This document shows positions 15,883-24,714 of a DNA stretch of 42,032 bases, in pieces. Made by a program: the position numbers and the translations under genes. Positions within the stretch are counted from its first letter, which is position 1. Every line of letters starts with the position of its first letter. Source of the stretch: Niastella sp. GTDB lineage: Bacteria > Bacteroidota > Bacteroidia > Chitinophagales > Chitinophagaceae. The notes beneath the pieces were generated by a model. The model was not told where the DNA came from. It made no database searches and saw only the letters and a program-made list of their open reading frames with translations. The stretch spans positions 1-42,032 of the forward strand of contig JAGIBF010000072.1 of the NCBI GenBank assembly GCA_017744515.1. The letters run 5' to 3'.

Positions 15883-18171
15883 TTATTTTGGAAGTGCGTA
15901 TACCACATAGCTGGCAGGCAATACGCCTGGCAGCTTCGACCTGTCTTCACTTTCATCTGTAAAGGGTGCTGTAGCGCTTACTACAATGTACTGGCGTCCT
16001 TTCACTTCATACATGGCTGGAAGCCCCTGTGTTTCGCGTGGCAATTCTGCTGTCCAAAGTATCCTGCCGTTTTCAGCATCGATGGCGTACAGCATGCCTC
16101 CTTTGGAGGTAGCGAAAAGAAGACCGGTGGACGTTACAATCATTCCTTTCCGTTGTGTGCCGATCGGTACACCGGTATTGGCGCCGCCCTTCTTAGCAAT
16201 GCGTATATCCTGTCCGATGGGAATTCTCCATTTGATGGTACCCTTGTTGAGGTCGTACGCTACAATGGAAGACCATACCGGGCTCATGAGGTTGGAATAT
16301 TGTAATCCGTAATCGGTCGTATACCGGTTTGTGGGAACGTTCAACCCTGTTGGGTAATCGCGCATGCCATTCTGTGGCCGGCCACGTACAGGGTTGAAAG
16401 AGCTGTCGAGCGTTACACCACCGGAATCTACTACCGGCCCTTCCGGTAATGTACGTTTCACGGTTTGCTGCCCGCCACCACGTAATTGCGCATTTCTGTT
16501 GCCAGCCATGAATGCATAGAGACCTGCCATCGTTTTATCATCGATGTGCTGGAAGCCGGGCATAGGGCCTTTGCCCACCATCACTACTTCTTTGAATTTA
16601 TCAAAAGGAATGCGGTCGCCAATATCACGCAGGGCCGGACCTGCTGCTCCTTGTCTTTCAGCGCCATGGCAGGATTGGCAGAATTGCTGGTACACCGTCT
16701 CTATCTTTTTGGTCTCTGTTTCAGAAGTAAGTGCCGGTCTTTCCTGCACTTTCTCCAGTTTGAATACTGAAGGGTAATCCTGTGTAGCCACATATACGAT
16801 GCCCGTATAGGGGTTGGCTGCCGTGTTGCCAAGGTTGGCGCCTCCTACTGCACCGGGAATGATGATCGTTTCATATTTATCGGAGGGTGGTGTATAGAAT
16901 CCTGTTCGCCCACTGTCTATCCTGCGTTTCCATTTTGCTTTTTCTTCGGGTGTGAAGTATGGGTTGATGTCATCTGATTTTACCACCTGCCGGGTGAAGG
17001 AAGGTAACACCGTGGGGAATGGCTGGGTGGGCCATGTCTTTTCACCCGGCATCTCACTGGCAGGCACCGGCCTTTCTTCCACCGGCCAAAGTGGTTGGCC
17101 GGTAACGCGGTCAAAAGCAAACATGAATCCCTGCTTGGTGGCTTGCGCCACTGCTGCGATCTTTTTTCCTTTGTGCTCTACTGTTATCAGCTGCGGCGCA
17201 GCAGTAAGGTCATAATCCCAGAGATCATGGTGCGTGAGTTGGAAATGCCATAACCTTTTGCCCGTGCGTGCATCCAGCGCCAGCAGGCAATCACTGAAGA
17301 GGTTACTGCCTTCACGATCGGCGCCATAATAATCATACGTAGGAGAACCCACCGGGAAATAAGCAATGCCCCGTTCTTCATCTACCGATATTTCACCCCA
17401 GGTATTTGCGGCGCCCACATACTTGTAGGCGTCCTTCGGCCAGGTCTCGTATCCATATTCACCGGGATGTGGAATGGTACGGAAGGTCCAGACCAGTTTA
17501 CCGGTAACCACATTGTAAGCGCGTAGATGACCGGGCGGTGAAAAGTAATTCTCTCCGGGCGAAGAGCCCAGCAGGATGAGGTCTTTAAAAATAACGCCGG
17601 GTGTATTGGATTGTACCCGGCCAACGGTAGCGGGATCACGATCGAGTCCCTCTTTGAGGTTCACATAGCCATTGGTACCGAAGCTTTGAATAGATTTACC
17701 TGTAGCGGCATCGATGGCCTGCAGCGTATTGCGCATGGTGAAAAGAATGCGCCGGTCCTTTTTGTCTTTGCTTTCCCAATAATTGATACCCCGCCAGGCA
17801 ATTCCATCGAGGTTGGCATGTATCCATAATTCTTTACCGGTAACGGCATGCAGGGCTACCAGGGAATTGTTTTTGGCCAGCACGTACATGACGGTATCCA
17901 CAATGATGGGGCTGAAGAGGTATTGATTGTTGTCGCTGGTGGGGTAATGCCAGGCTACCTGTAGCTGGTCTACGTTGTCCCTGGTGATTTGGGTAAGGTC
18001 GACGTATTTGGACTGATCGGCTCCCCCTCCATAATTTTTCCAGGTGCGGTATTGGGGTTTAGGCTCCGGCGGTGTACTCATCATACAACCGGCAATAATG
18101 ATCAGCAGTACAAATCCTGTCGCAAGGATAATTCTTTTGCGCTGGCGCGGCAATCGTTGGCAAACATTCAT
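15883..18171 (-). CDS. PQQ-dependent dehydrogenase with inserted cytochrome c domain (lipoprotein)
   Basis: Quinoprotein alcohol/sugar dehydrogenase of 762 residues. The leader carries a lipobox IAGC at Cys29, so it is likely membrane-anchored in the periplasm. An eight-blade PQQ propeller is suggested by repeated aDAxTGKxLW motifs (HAVTGKELW, YNVVTGKLVW, LDARTGKRLWHF, DRVTGQPLW, DAENGRILW). A cytochrome c domain with heme motif CQSCH (Cys498, Cys501, His502) and a likely axial Met in GPMPGFQ is inserted before the last blades, giving internal electron transfer. It is the first gene of an operon with the Tat isomerase-like and DUF1080/FG-GAP genes. No PQQ biosynthesis genes are in the window. 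Substrate unknown; a sugar is inferred from the neighbours. Confidence 0.92.
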   Translation of the reverse strand: MNVCQRLPRQRKRIILATGFVLLIIIAGCMMSTPPEPKPQYRTWKNYGGGADQSKYVDLTQITRDNVDQLQVAWHYPTSDNNQYLFSPIIVDTVMYVLAKNNSLVALHAVTGKELWIHANLDGIAWRGINYWESKDKKDRRILFTMRNTLQAIDAATGKSIQSFGTNGYVNLKEGLDRDPATVGRVQSNTPGVIFKDLILLGSSPGENYFSPPGHLRAYNVVTGKLVWTFRTIPHPGEYGYETWPKDAYKYVGAANTWGEISVDEERGIAYFPVGSPTYDYYGADREGSNLFSDCLLALDARTGKRLWHFQLTHHDLWDYDLTAAPQLITVEHKGKKIAAVAQATKQGFMFAFDRVTGQPLWPVEERPVPASEMPGEKTWPTQPFPTVLPSFTRQVVKSDDINPYFTPEEKAKWKRRIDSGRTGFYTPPSDKYETIIIPGAVGGANLGNTAANPYTGIVYVATQDYPSVFKLEKVQERPALTSETETKKIETVYQQFCQSCHGAERQGAAGPALRDIGDRIPFDKFKEVVMVGKGPMPGFQHIDDKTMAGLYAFMAGNRNAQLRGGGQQTVKRTLPEGPVVDSGGVTLDSSFNPVRGRPQNGMRDYPTGLNVPTNRYTTDYGLQYSNLMSPVWSSIVAYDLNKGTIKWRIPIGQDIRIAKKGGANTGVPIGTQRKGMIVTSTGLLFATSKGGMLYAIDAENGRILWTAELPRETQGLPAMYEVKGRQYIVVSATAPFTDESEDRSKLPGVLPASYVVYALPK

Positions 18172-18244
18172 ACGGGATACTCTTCTTTTTGGCTATTCCG
18201 GAATGTTGTGTAAGTAAGTATTACCCCATTAAAATTTTACTAAC

Positions 18245-18400
18245 CAGTGTATTAATAGGGAGAATTAATGAAGAAAAATCCGGGTGTGAAAGGTGAGAAG
18301 TGAAACGTGAGACCTTGTAAGGCGAACAAGGTGAGCCGCTCTTGGAGGGCGACCCACCTTCAGAGAGGTTTCCACCCTTCGACAGGCTCAGGGTGATAAT
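18245..18400. repeat. Intergenic patch of short dispersed repeats, including repeat copy 2
   Basis: Between the PQQ dehydrogenase and ogt lies a mosaic of simple elements: a GTGAGAAGTGAAACGTGAGA stretch, the hairpin ACCTTGT(7 nt)ACAAGGT at about 18313-18333, and a second copy of the CCCTTCGACAGGCTCAGGG repeat at 18374-18396. It looks like a landing area for repeated intergenic sequence and not a gene. It also separates the two minus-strand transcripts. Confidence 0.6.
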
Positions 18401-18404
18401 AAGA

Positions 18405-18932
18405 TTATTCGGCCATATACATTTCCAGCTGGGCCGTTTTCGCGGCAGATGACGCCACGCCTTCCAGAGATAACAGGTATGCTTTTGCCTCCAGTCCACC
18501 GGCAAAACCCGTGAGGCTGCCATTGGTACCAATAACCCGGTGACAGGGTACAATGATCGAAACGGGATTTCTGCCATTGGCAGCACCTACTGCGCGCACT
18601 GCTTTCGGGTTCCCCAGCTGATTGGCTATCTGCTGGTAGTTGCGTGTTTCCCCGTGGGGAATGGTGGTGAGTGCTTCCCACACCTGCTGCTGAAAAGGTG
18701 TTCCAATCATGTCGAGTGGTAATGAAAAGGAATTACGGTTTCCTGCAAAATATTCCTGCAATTGCCGTTCTGCTTCCAGCAGCACAGGGTGTTGTTCATT
18801 TTCTTCTTCCGCTTTGGCGTGTACGCGGTTGGGCCTGTCGTTTTCCCACAACACAGCAGCCAGTCCTTTGTTGCCGGCGATCAGCGTGAGCCTGCCTACA
18901 GGAGAAGGCATGTATTTAAAAACGTAGTTCAT
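18405..18932 (-). CDS. ogt: Methylated-DNA--protein-cysteine methyltransferase
   Basis: DNA repair protein that transfers an alkyl group from O6-alkylguanine to its own cysteine. In 175 residues the active-site PCHRVIG is present with Cys130, preceded by the helix-turn-helix region (GTPFQQQVWEALTTIPHGET) and Arg113 in AVRAVGAANGRNP, the arginine finger. The N-terminal half is the ribonuclease-H-like domain of the Ogt/MGMT type. There is no Ada-type N-terminal zinc domain in this protein. The gene immediately upstream on the same strand (74 bp away) encodes a hypothetical with an Ada-like Cys pair, and the two are likely co-transcribed. Confidence 0.95.
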   Translation of the reverse strand: MNYVFKYMPSPVGRLTLIAGNKGLAAVLWENDRPNRVHAKAEEENEQHPVLLEAERQLQEYFAGNRNSFSLPLDMIGTPFQQQVWEALTTIPHGETRNYQQIANQLGNPKAVRAVGAANGRNPVSIIVPCHRVIGTNGSLTGFAGGLEAKAYLLSLEGVASSAAKTAQLEMYMAE

Positions 18933-19006
18933 AATTGTAATTTTTAAAATGATACCACAAATTTACCGCTTGCTACAGGGGTTAACAACCTGCTTCTTGC
19001 TGTACT

Positions 19007-19615
19007 TTAAAGGCCCATCTGTGGCTTGTAGCCCGCTCTGAACGCTTCTACTACCGAGCGTGGAGTTAGCACAGTTAGTGTTGCTGCTGTTATCGCCATG
19101 TGTTGTTTATATCCTGAAGGTGTCCATAAAAATAGCTGTTTCTCTTTCAGCAGATAAGGCATCTTATCAACAGTTACAAAGGTACCATCGGGAAGGTTGG
19201 CTGCATTCGATTTAAAGGTGCGCTTTTCTCCGCGGCCATCTCTACGTTCTTTGTGCAGTATTTTATCAATCTCTCCAATGGGCGTTTTCATGTTGAACTT
19301 ATATAGGGGGTTGCCTTTTATCCAACTGGATTTAAAATGAGTAGCAGCTTCCCTCCTGCATTCAAAGCACGGCCGATGGCCCGCGGCAAAAGCAGTGGCT
19401 TCATCCAGAAAGAAAAGCTCCGTCCAGTGATTGGGTTTCATGATCGGTCTTTTCCTGCCTTTGAATTCCAGCTTGCAAATGATCCAGGCCTGCAGTTTGA
19501 ACGGGCGAACGATCTCCTGCTGTTCATTGTGCAGCACTCCCCTATTACCCATCCAGGCACCTCTTGCAGATGCCCTGATCAGGTTACCCAATGGATCAAC
19601 CCTGTTTTGTAACAT
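19007..19615 (-). CDS. Conserved-looking hypothetical protein with Ada-like RPCxxC motif
   Basis: A 202-residue protein I cannot assign. Its middle reads TELFFLDEATAFAAGHRPCF, followed by ECRRE: Cys83 and Cys86 with His80. This resembles the second half of the Ada zinc-binding domain (A...AGFRPCKRC), but the first Cys pair of Ada is absent; the only other Cys is Cys47. The N-terminus (DPLGNLI, GAWMGNRGVLHN) and the segment PFKLQAWIICKLEFKGRKR look well structured and beta-rich. The C-terminal half is basic. There is no signal peptide or membrane segment. It starts just after a short intergenic region and precedes ogt, so a link to alkylation repair is a reasonable guess, but only a guess. Confidence 0.75.
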   Translation of the reverse strand: MLQNRVDPLGNLIRASARGAWMGNRGVLHNEQQEIVRPFKLQAWIICKLEFKGRKRPIMKPNHWTELFFLDEATAFAAGHRPCFECRREAATHFKSSWIKGNPLYKFNMKTPIGEIDKILHKERRDGRGEKRTFKSNAANLPDGTFVTVDKMPYLLKEKQLFLWTPSGYKQHMAITAATLTVLTPRSVVEAFRAGYKPQMGL

Positions 19616-19650
19616 AGCCTGAAGTTAAGTCTATCGTATTTACCATAAAG

Positions 19651-19685
19651 AAAGATCCCGCTCCGTTTCCGGAAGCGGGATCTTT
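19651..19685 (-). terminator. Intrinsic terminator after dnaA
   Basis: AAAGATCCCGCT (19651-19662) pairs perfectly with AGCGGGATCTTT (19674-19685), with an 11-nt loop. It lies 20 bp past the dnaA stop and 35 bp upstream of the hypothetical gene's start, so it insulates the two minus-strand units. Confidence 0.8.
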
Positions 19686-19705
19686 ATAAGCAATTAATGT
19701 TGTTA

Positions 19706-21139
19706 TTACATGGCAGCAAGTTGCACTTTCTGTTGGAGTTCCATAACGCTTTCGCGGAAAGTGCTATCAGTATCCATCAGGTCTTTTACAGTCTGGCAGG
19801 AGTGAATAACCGTAGTGTGGTCACGGCCCCCAAAATGCTCACCGATGGTTTTTAATGAATTCTTGGTAAAGGCTTTGGCAAGGTACATAGTTATCTGCCT
19901 TGCCTGCACGATCTCCCGTTTCCGGGTCTTTTGCAGCAATTTGTCGTAGGATACATCGAAGTACTCACAGACCATTTTCTGTATGGTTTCGATGGTAATT
20001 TCTTTGCTACTTGTTTTCACAAAATTACGGAGTACGCGTTTAGCTAAATCGAGGTCAATTTCCCGCTTATTCAGCGAAGATTGTGCCAATAATGAGATCA
20101 GTGCTCCCTCGAGCTCCCGTACGTTGCTGTTGATATTGTAAGCGAGGTATTTCACTACTTCGCGGGGCATTTCCAGGCCGTCATTCTTCATCTTCCTGTC
20201 CAGTATCTCGATACGGGTTTCATAATCAGGCACCTGCAGGTCGGCGCTCAATCCCCAGCGGAAACGGCTCAACAAGCGCTCCTGTACTCCTTCGAGGTCT
20301 TTGGGCGGTTTATCGGAGGTGAGGATAAGCTGTTTACCGCTCTGGTGGAGGTGGTTGAAGATGGCAAAGAAGGCATCCTGTGACTTCTCGGCTCTGTTAA
20401 AGAACTGCACATCATCAATGATCAGCACGTCTACCAGCTGGTAGAAGTGGATGAAGTCGTTGATGGCATTGTTACGGCTATGGTCCTGAAACTGGTTGAT
20501 GAATTTTTCTGAGCTTACATACAATACCACTTTATTGGCATGCATGCGTTTTACATCATTACCGATGGCCTGGGCAAGGTGGGTTTTACCCAAACCTACG
20601 CCACCATATATAACCAGTGGATTGAATGAACTGGCGCCGGGTTTTTCCCCTACTGTTTTACCGGCCCGGCGTGCTACGCGGTTGCTATCGCCTTCTACAA
20701 AGTTCTCGAAGGTATATATGGGATTCAGCTGCGGATCGATCTGCATCTTCTTCAAGCCCGGTATTACGAACGGGTTCTTGACAGGATTGTGTATGATCAG
20801 CGGGAAATCCATTTCATTGCTGGAATATGTTTTGTAGCCATGCGTAGGGATATCCATCGTTAACGGCTTATTGTTATGATTGCCGCTGTCTACCATGATG
20901 CGATATTCCAGTTGTGCTTCTTTACCCAATACTCTACGCAAAGTCTTGGCCAATAAATTTACATAATGCTCTTCGAGGTACTCATAAAAGAACTGACTGG
21001 GAACCTGTATCACCAACACATTACCTTTAATCTCCACGGGTTTAATCGGCTCGAACCATGTTTTGAAATGTTGCCACTCAACGATGTCCTTTATTATCTC
21101 CAAACAATTTATCCAAACTTTATCAAAAGACTTTGTCAT
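19706..21139 (-). CDS. dnaA: Chromosomal replication initiator protein DnaA
   Basis: ATP-dependent initiator that binds and opens oriC. All four domains are visible in 477 residues: domain I (about 1-85, WINCLEIIKDIVEWQHFKTW), a short linker II, the AAA+ domain III with Walker A GGVGLGKT (179-186) and Walker B VLIIDDVQFF, sensor region LTSDKPPKDL and box VII RLLSRFRWGL, and domain IV with the DNA-binding signature GGRDHTTVIHS near the C-terminus. The length is normal. No dnaN or recF is adjacent. Downstream lie unrelated repair genes; upstream is a 925-bp gap and a divergent FAD oxidoreductase. Confidence 0.98.
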   Translation of the reverse strand: MTKSFDKVWINCLEIIKDIVEWQHFKTWFEPIKPVEIKGNVLVIQVPSQFFYEYLEEHYVNLLAKTLRRVLGKEAQLEYRIMVDSGNHNNKPLTMDIPTHGYKTYSSNEMDFPLIIHNPVKNPFVIPGLKKMQIDPQLNPIYTFENFVEGDSNRVARRAGKTVGEKPGASSFNPLVIYGGVGLGKTHLAQAIGNDVKRMHANKVVLYVSSEKFINQFQDHSRNNAINDFIHFYQLVDVLIIDDVQFFNRAEKSQDAFFAIFNHLHQSGKQLILTSDKPPKDLEGVQERLLSRFRWGLSADLQVPDYETRIEILDRKMKNDGLEMPREVVKYLAYNINSNVRELEGALISLLAQSSLNKREIDLDLAKRVLRNFVKTSSKEITIETIQKMVCEYFDVSYDKLLQKTRKREIVQARQITMYLAKAFTKNSLKTIGEHFGGRDHTTVIHSCQTVKDLMDTDSTFRESVMELQQKVQLAAM

Positions 21140-22064
21140 TATGCTGAAAGCAGTTTATTATGTTGAGTTAAGATTATTAACTGACACTAATCACGGGGCC
21201 TTGAAAACCGTGTTTTTCTATGGATGTTGGATAATGCTATACTTCCAAAAAAAGTTTTGCAGGGGTGCGAATATCAAAATTTTAAATTGAATAAAAAATT
21301 TTTTATTCCCTTGTTTTTTCGACTTCACGCACAGATACTATCTCTACAAATTTGCTGCCCGATTTTTTAAAAAAGAATATGTTTGTAAGCAATGATCCGC
21401 GGCTATATACAACATCCCTGTATCACAATCAGTTCTTAAGGTTTTAATCATCTTTTACTGCAAATAGAATTGCAACAAACTACGTAAACTGATAAAACAA
21501 GTAAGCGGTGCCAACTTATTTTATCTTACAACTACCATCAAAGCTTTTGCTACTAAGTATGCAAGGTTTTAATAACCGGCTACTGTCACCGGCTACTCGT
21601 TGAGTTGTCCATTGAATAAGCTCTCTACACTGTGCTACTAATAAAGTCCGGGTGGTTTTGCAGGAATTCCTTATGAAGAAAGAAAAGGATGCCATATTGT
21701 ACAAGAATGCTTTCTTCATATAATAAGCTGTGATGCTATTGAAGATACAAATTATTTAATACGGACCGCATATTGTTCAAACTTTTTTTGGGCACCTTAT
21801 TTAAAATAAATATTTGGTCACTTCAACTGTAAAACCCGGAAAAAAAGTTAACTTATATACTACCCATTTCCGGGTATAAATACTCACCATTTTCTACTTC
21901 CCATTCAATAACAACAGATAACCTTGTGCTGTTCAACGGACTTAAATCATGTACTATTAGCAGTAGTGTTGTTTCTATATATTAGCTATTTTTGCACTTC
22001 AGCAAGACTGGCATATTTGTCAGTTATTTCATCAAACCGATTTTTAGGTTAACTGCCTAACATC
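21140..22064. other. 925-bp AT-rich gap upstream of dnaA, no gene seen
   Basis: I see no believable coding frame; a 67-codon minus-strand frame at 21516-21719 lacks family features. Contents: the dnaA promoter region, a very AT-rich tract at about 21277-21315, the direct repeat ACCGGCTACT at 21575-21584 and 21588-21597, the inverted repeat ACCCGGAAA/TTTCCGGGT at 21834-21842 and 21867-21875 around an AT-rich loop, and a -7-like TATTTTTG at 21987-21994 for the plus-strand gene. By eye I find no perfect DnaA box (TTATNCACA) on either strand. The nearest is TTATCCAAC at about 21225-21233 (minus strand). Confidence 0.6.
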
Positions 22065-23660
22065 ATGCAACAACAATGTACACTCAAACTGCTGCCAGCC
22101 GAAGCAGCATCTGCCTCCATAGTGCAGCAATATGCGGCCTCTCATTTCAGTGTTCCTGTTTCGTCTATCAGCGGCTATCATATACTTAAACAATCGATCG
22201 ATGCCAGGAGCAGGCAACCATGGATATTGCTCACGATCCGCGTTTTCATCAATGAACCTTTCGTGGAACGTTCTCATCTCCAACTGGCTTTACAGGATGT
22301 ATCGAAAGCTCCCCACAAAGTAATAGTTGTCGGAGCGGGGCCGGCTGGTTTGTTTGCTGCTCTCAAACTCATCGAGGCAGGCATACAACCGATCTTGCTT
22401 GAACGTGGTAAAGATGTACGCTCCCGCCGCAGGGACCTTGCCCAGCTGAATAAAGAAGGTATCATCAATCCCGAAAGCAACTATTGTTTTGGAGAAGGAG
22501 GCGCCGGTACTTATAGTGATGGAAAGCTGTATACCCGCAGCACCAAACGGGGTGATGTAAACCGCATTCTCAATATCCTTGTACAATTTGGCGCAGAGGA
22601 CAAGATATTGTATGATGCTCATCCTCATGTAGGCACCAATAAGCTGCCCCAGATCATTACTGCCATGCGTGAAAAAATAGTGGACTGTGGCGGTGTCTTT
22701 CTCTTTGAAAAAAAGGTTACTGATCTTATACTTCATGACAATAGCATAACAGCTGTAAAAACAGCCGATGGCGATAGATTCGATGGAGCAGCTGTCATAT
22801 TGGCTACCGGTCACTCGGCCAGGGATATATTTATACTATTACACGAGAAGAACATCTTGATCGAAGCCAAACCATTTGCGTTAGGTGTACGCATTGAACA
22901 TCCACAACAGCTCATCGATAGCATTCAATACCATTGCAACACCCGTGATGCCTTGCTGCCTCCTGCTTCCTACAGCCTTGTTCAGCAGGTCGATGAGCGC
23001 GGTGTATTCTCCTTCTGCATGTGTCCCGGCGGTATCATTGCGCCTGCCGCTACCAGCGCCGGTGAATTGGTGGTGAATGGTTGGTCGCCTTCCAAACGCA
23101 ATAACCCTTTTGCCAACTCGGGCATGGTAGTGTCTGTAGAGTTGCAGGATATTGCAGCGGCCGGCAATAAAAAAGGCATGATTTCCAAAAATGGATTGCA
23201 AAATCCCTTATCGGGGATGTACTTTCAACAGGCCGTAGAGAAAAAGGCTTTTGAGTATGGAGGGGGTAAATTCGTGGCGCCTGCTCAGCGCATGGCTGAC
23301 TTTGTGGATCAAAAGGTATCTGCCAGCCTGCCCGACAATTCCTACTTGCCGGGTCTGAACGCCGCACCACTTAATGAAGTATTGCCCGGCTTTGTGCATT
23401 ATGCGCTTAAAAACGCTTTCCGGGAGTTTGGCAAAAAGATGAAAGGCTATTTCACCAATGAAGCCGTAGTAGTGGCTACCGAATCGAGGACTTCCTCGCC
23501 GGTACGTATTCCCCGCGACCCTGAAACGCTGCAACATCCGCAGGTGAGTGGTTTATACCCCTGTGCCGAAGGCGCCGGATATGCCGGCGGGATTGTGAGC
23601 GCCGCCATGGATGGAGAGCGGGTAGTGGACGAGATTGTTAAGGTTCTTAACAAAAATTAA
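22065..23660 (+). CDS. FAD-dependent NAD(P)-type dehydrogenase (COG2509-like)
   Basis: Cytosolic flavoprotein of 531 residues. After an about 85-residue N-terminal domain comes the FAD-binding dinucleotide fold VVGAGPAGLFAALKLIEAG with the acidic end ILLERGKDVRSRRRDL. The conserved segment NYCFGEGGAGTYSDGKLYTR follows, then a second glycine-rich stretch (AAVILATGHSARDIF) and a C-terminal FAD motif (GLYPCAEGAGYAGGIVSAA). This architecture matches the uncharacterised family of NAD(FAD)-utilising dehydrogenases found widely in bacteria. The physiological substrate is unknown. It is transcribed divergently from dnaA and followed 100 bp later by an ABC exporter gene. Confidence 0.92.
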   Translation: MQQQCTLKLLPAEAASASIVQQYAASHFSVPVSSISGYHILKQSIDARSRQPWILLTIRVFINEPFVERSHLQLALQDVSKAPHKVIVVGAGPAGLFAALKLIEAGIQPILLERGKDVRSRRRDLAQLNKEGIINPESNYCFGEGGAGTYSDGKLYTRSTKRGDVNRILNILVQFGAEDKILYDAHPHVGTNKLPQIITAMREKIVDCGGVFLFEKKVTDLILHDNSITAVKTADGDRFDGAAVILATGHSARDIFILLHEKNILIEAKPFALGVRIEHPQQLIDSIQYHCNTRDALLPPASYSLVQQVDERGVFSFCMCPGGIIAPAATSAGELVVNGWSPSKRNNPFANSGMVVSVELQDIAAAGNKKGMISKNGLQNPLSGMYFQQAVEKKAFEYGGGKFVAPAQRMADFVDQKVSASLPDNSYLPGLNAAPLNEVLPGFVHYALKNAFREFGKKMKGYFTNEAVVVATESRTSSPVRIPRDPETLQHPQVSGLYPCAEGAGYAGGIVSAAMDGERVVDEIVKVLNKN

Positions 23661-23760
23661 GCTTATCCTGTAATAAAATGCGCTTTCCGGCTACTAAATA
23701 GCGGTTTCTGTATCTTTCCGGCCGCTCACTGGCCTGTTCCAACTTTAAAACCCGTAATAC

Positions 23761-24705
23761 ATGAATATACTGGAGGTAAACAACCTAAAGAAGTATTATG
23801 CTACGCAAAAAGCTGTTGATGATATCAGCTTTACCCTCGCCCCCGGCAGCATCTTTGGCTTGCTGGGACCCAATGGCGCTGGCAAAACCACCCTTATCCG
23901 GATGCTTACTGGTATCACTTATCCCGATGAAGGGCAGATCATTTTCAATGGCCGTCCCTTCGACCCGGTCAATGATATTCTGAAAATTGGTTATATGCCT
24001 GAAGAAAGAGGGCTGTATAAGAAAATGAAGATCGGTGAACAGGCTTTGTACCTGGCCCGTCTGAAGGGCCTTGGTAAACTTGAAGCCATGGAAAACATCA
24101 GGGGATGGTTTACCCGATTCGAAATGCAAAGCTGGTGGAACAAGAAAGTGGAAGACCTCAGTAAGGGTATGAGCCAGAAACTCCAGTTTGTTACCACCGT
24201 ATTGCATGAACCCAAGCTGATCATACTGGATGAGCCCTTCAGCGGCCTCGACCCCGTTAATGCCAATATGATCAAAGAAGAGATCTTCCGTCTGGCCAAG
24301 AATGGCGCCAGCATCATCTTCAGTACTCACCGGATGAAAGAAGTGGAAGAGATCTGCGATCACATCATTCTCGTCAACAAAGGCCGTAAAATATTGGATG
24401 GTACTGTAAGGCAGGTAAAGCAGCAGTTCAAGGAAAACCTGTTCACCATCAGCCTCGATACTATACCGGGAGATATCGTATCAAATGCCTTTGAAGTGCA
24501 GGTACCCGATGAAGGTACGCCTAAAGATACCCTCGTGGTGAAAATGAAAGAAGGACATAAGCCCAATGAAGTATTGCAGCACTTCCTGCAGGAGGGCGTT
24601 AACATTACTGCCTTCTCGGAAGTATTGCCTTCTCTAAATGAGATCTTCATCAGGCTTGTAGGTGATACTCCTACGACCAGACAATTTGAAAAAATAACTG
24701 CTTAA
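23761..24705 (+). CDS. ABC transporter ATP-binding protein (NatA-like)
   Basis: ATPase subunit of an ABC-2 exporter, 314 residues. Walker A is GPNGAGKTT (36-44), the Q-loop region is YMPEERGLYKKMKI, the signature reads LSKGMSQKLQF instead of LSGGQ (a common NatA-branch variant), and Walker B is LIILDEPFSGLDP with the switch His in IIFSTHRM. The C-terminal about 90 residues form the extra regulatory domain typical of this branch (DUF4162-like). The permease gene follows after 9 bp, so they form an operon. The substrate could be sodium, a peptide or a lipid and is not determined. A -7-like TATCTTTC lies at 23711-23718. Confidence 0.95.
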   Translation: MNILEVNNLKKYYATQKAVDDISFTLAPGSIFGLLGPNGAGKTTLIRMLTGITYPDEGQIIFNGRPFDPVNDILKIGYMPEERGLYKKMKIGEQALYLARLKGLGKLEAMENIRGWFTRFEMQSWWNKKVEDLSKGMSQKLQFVTTVLHEPKLIILDEPFSGLDPVNANMIKEEIFRLAKNGASIIFSTHRMKEVEEICDHIILVNKGRKILDGTVRQVKQQFKENLFTISLDTIPGDIVSNAFEVQVPDEGTPKDTLVVKMKEGHKPNEVLQHFLQEGVNITAFSEVLPSLNEIFIRLVGDTPTTRQFEKITA

Positions 24706-24714
24706 ACTTATTAT

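Noticed and set aside
15825..15956. N-terminal extension of the isomerase-like protein
   Set aside because: The extension translates the dispersed repeat (TLSLSKG), and the internal start yields a proper Tat signal.
18405..19615. Split Ada protein (zinc domain plus methyltransferase)
   Set aside because: The upstream protein lacks the first Cys pair and the AraC HTH of Ada, so only a loose resemblance is claimed.
21140..22064. Chromosomal origin next to dnaA
   Set aside because: No perfect DnaA boxes or box cluster seen by eye; in this phylum the origin is often not beside dnaA. Kept only as an open question.
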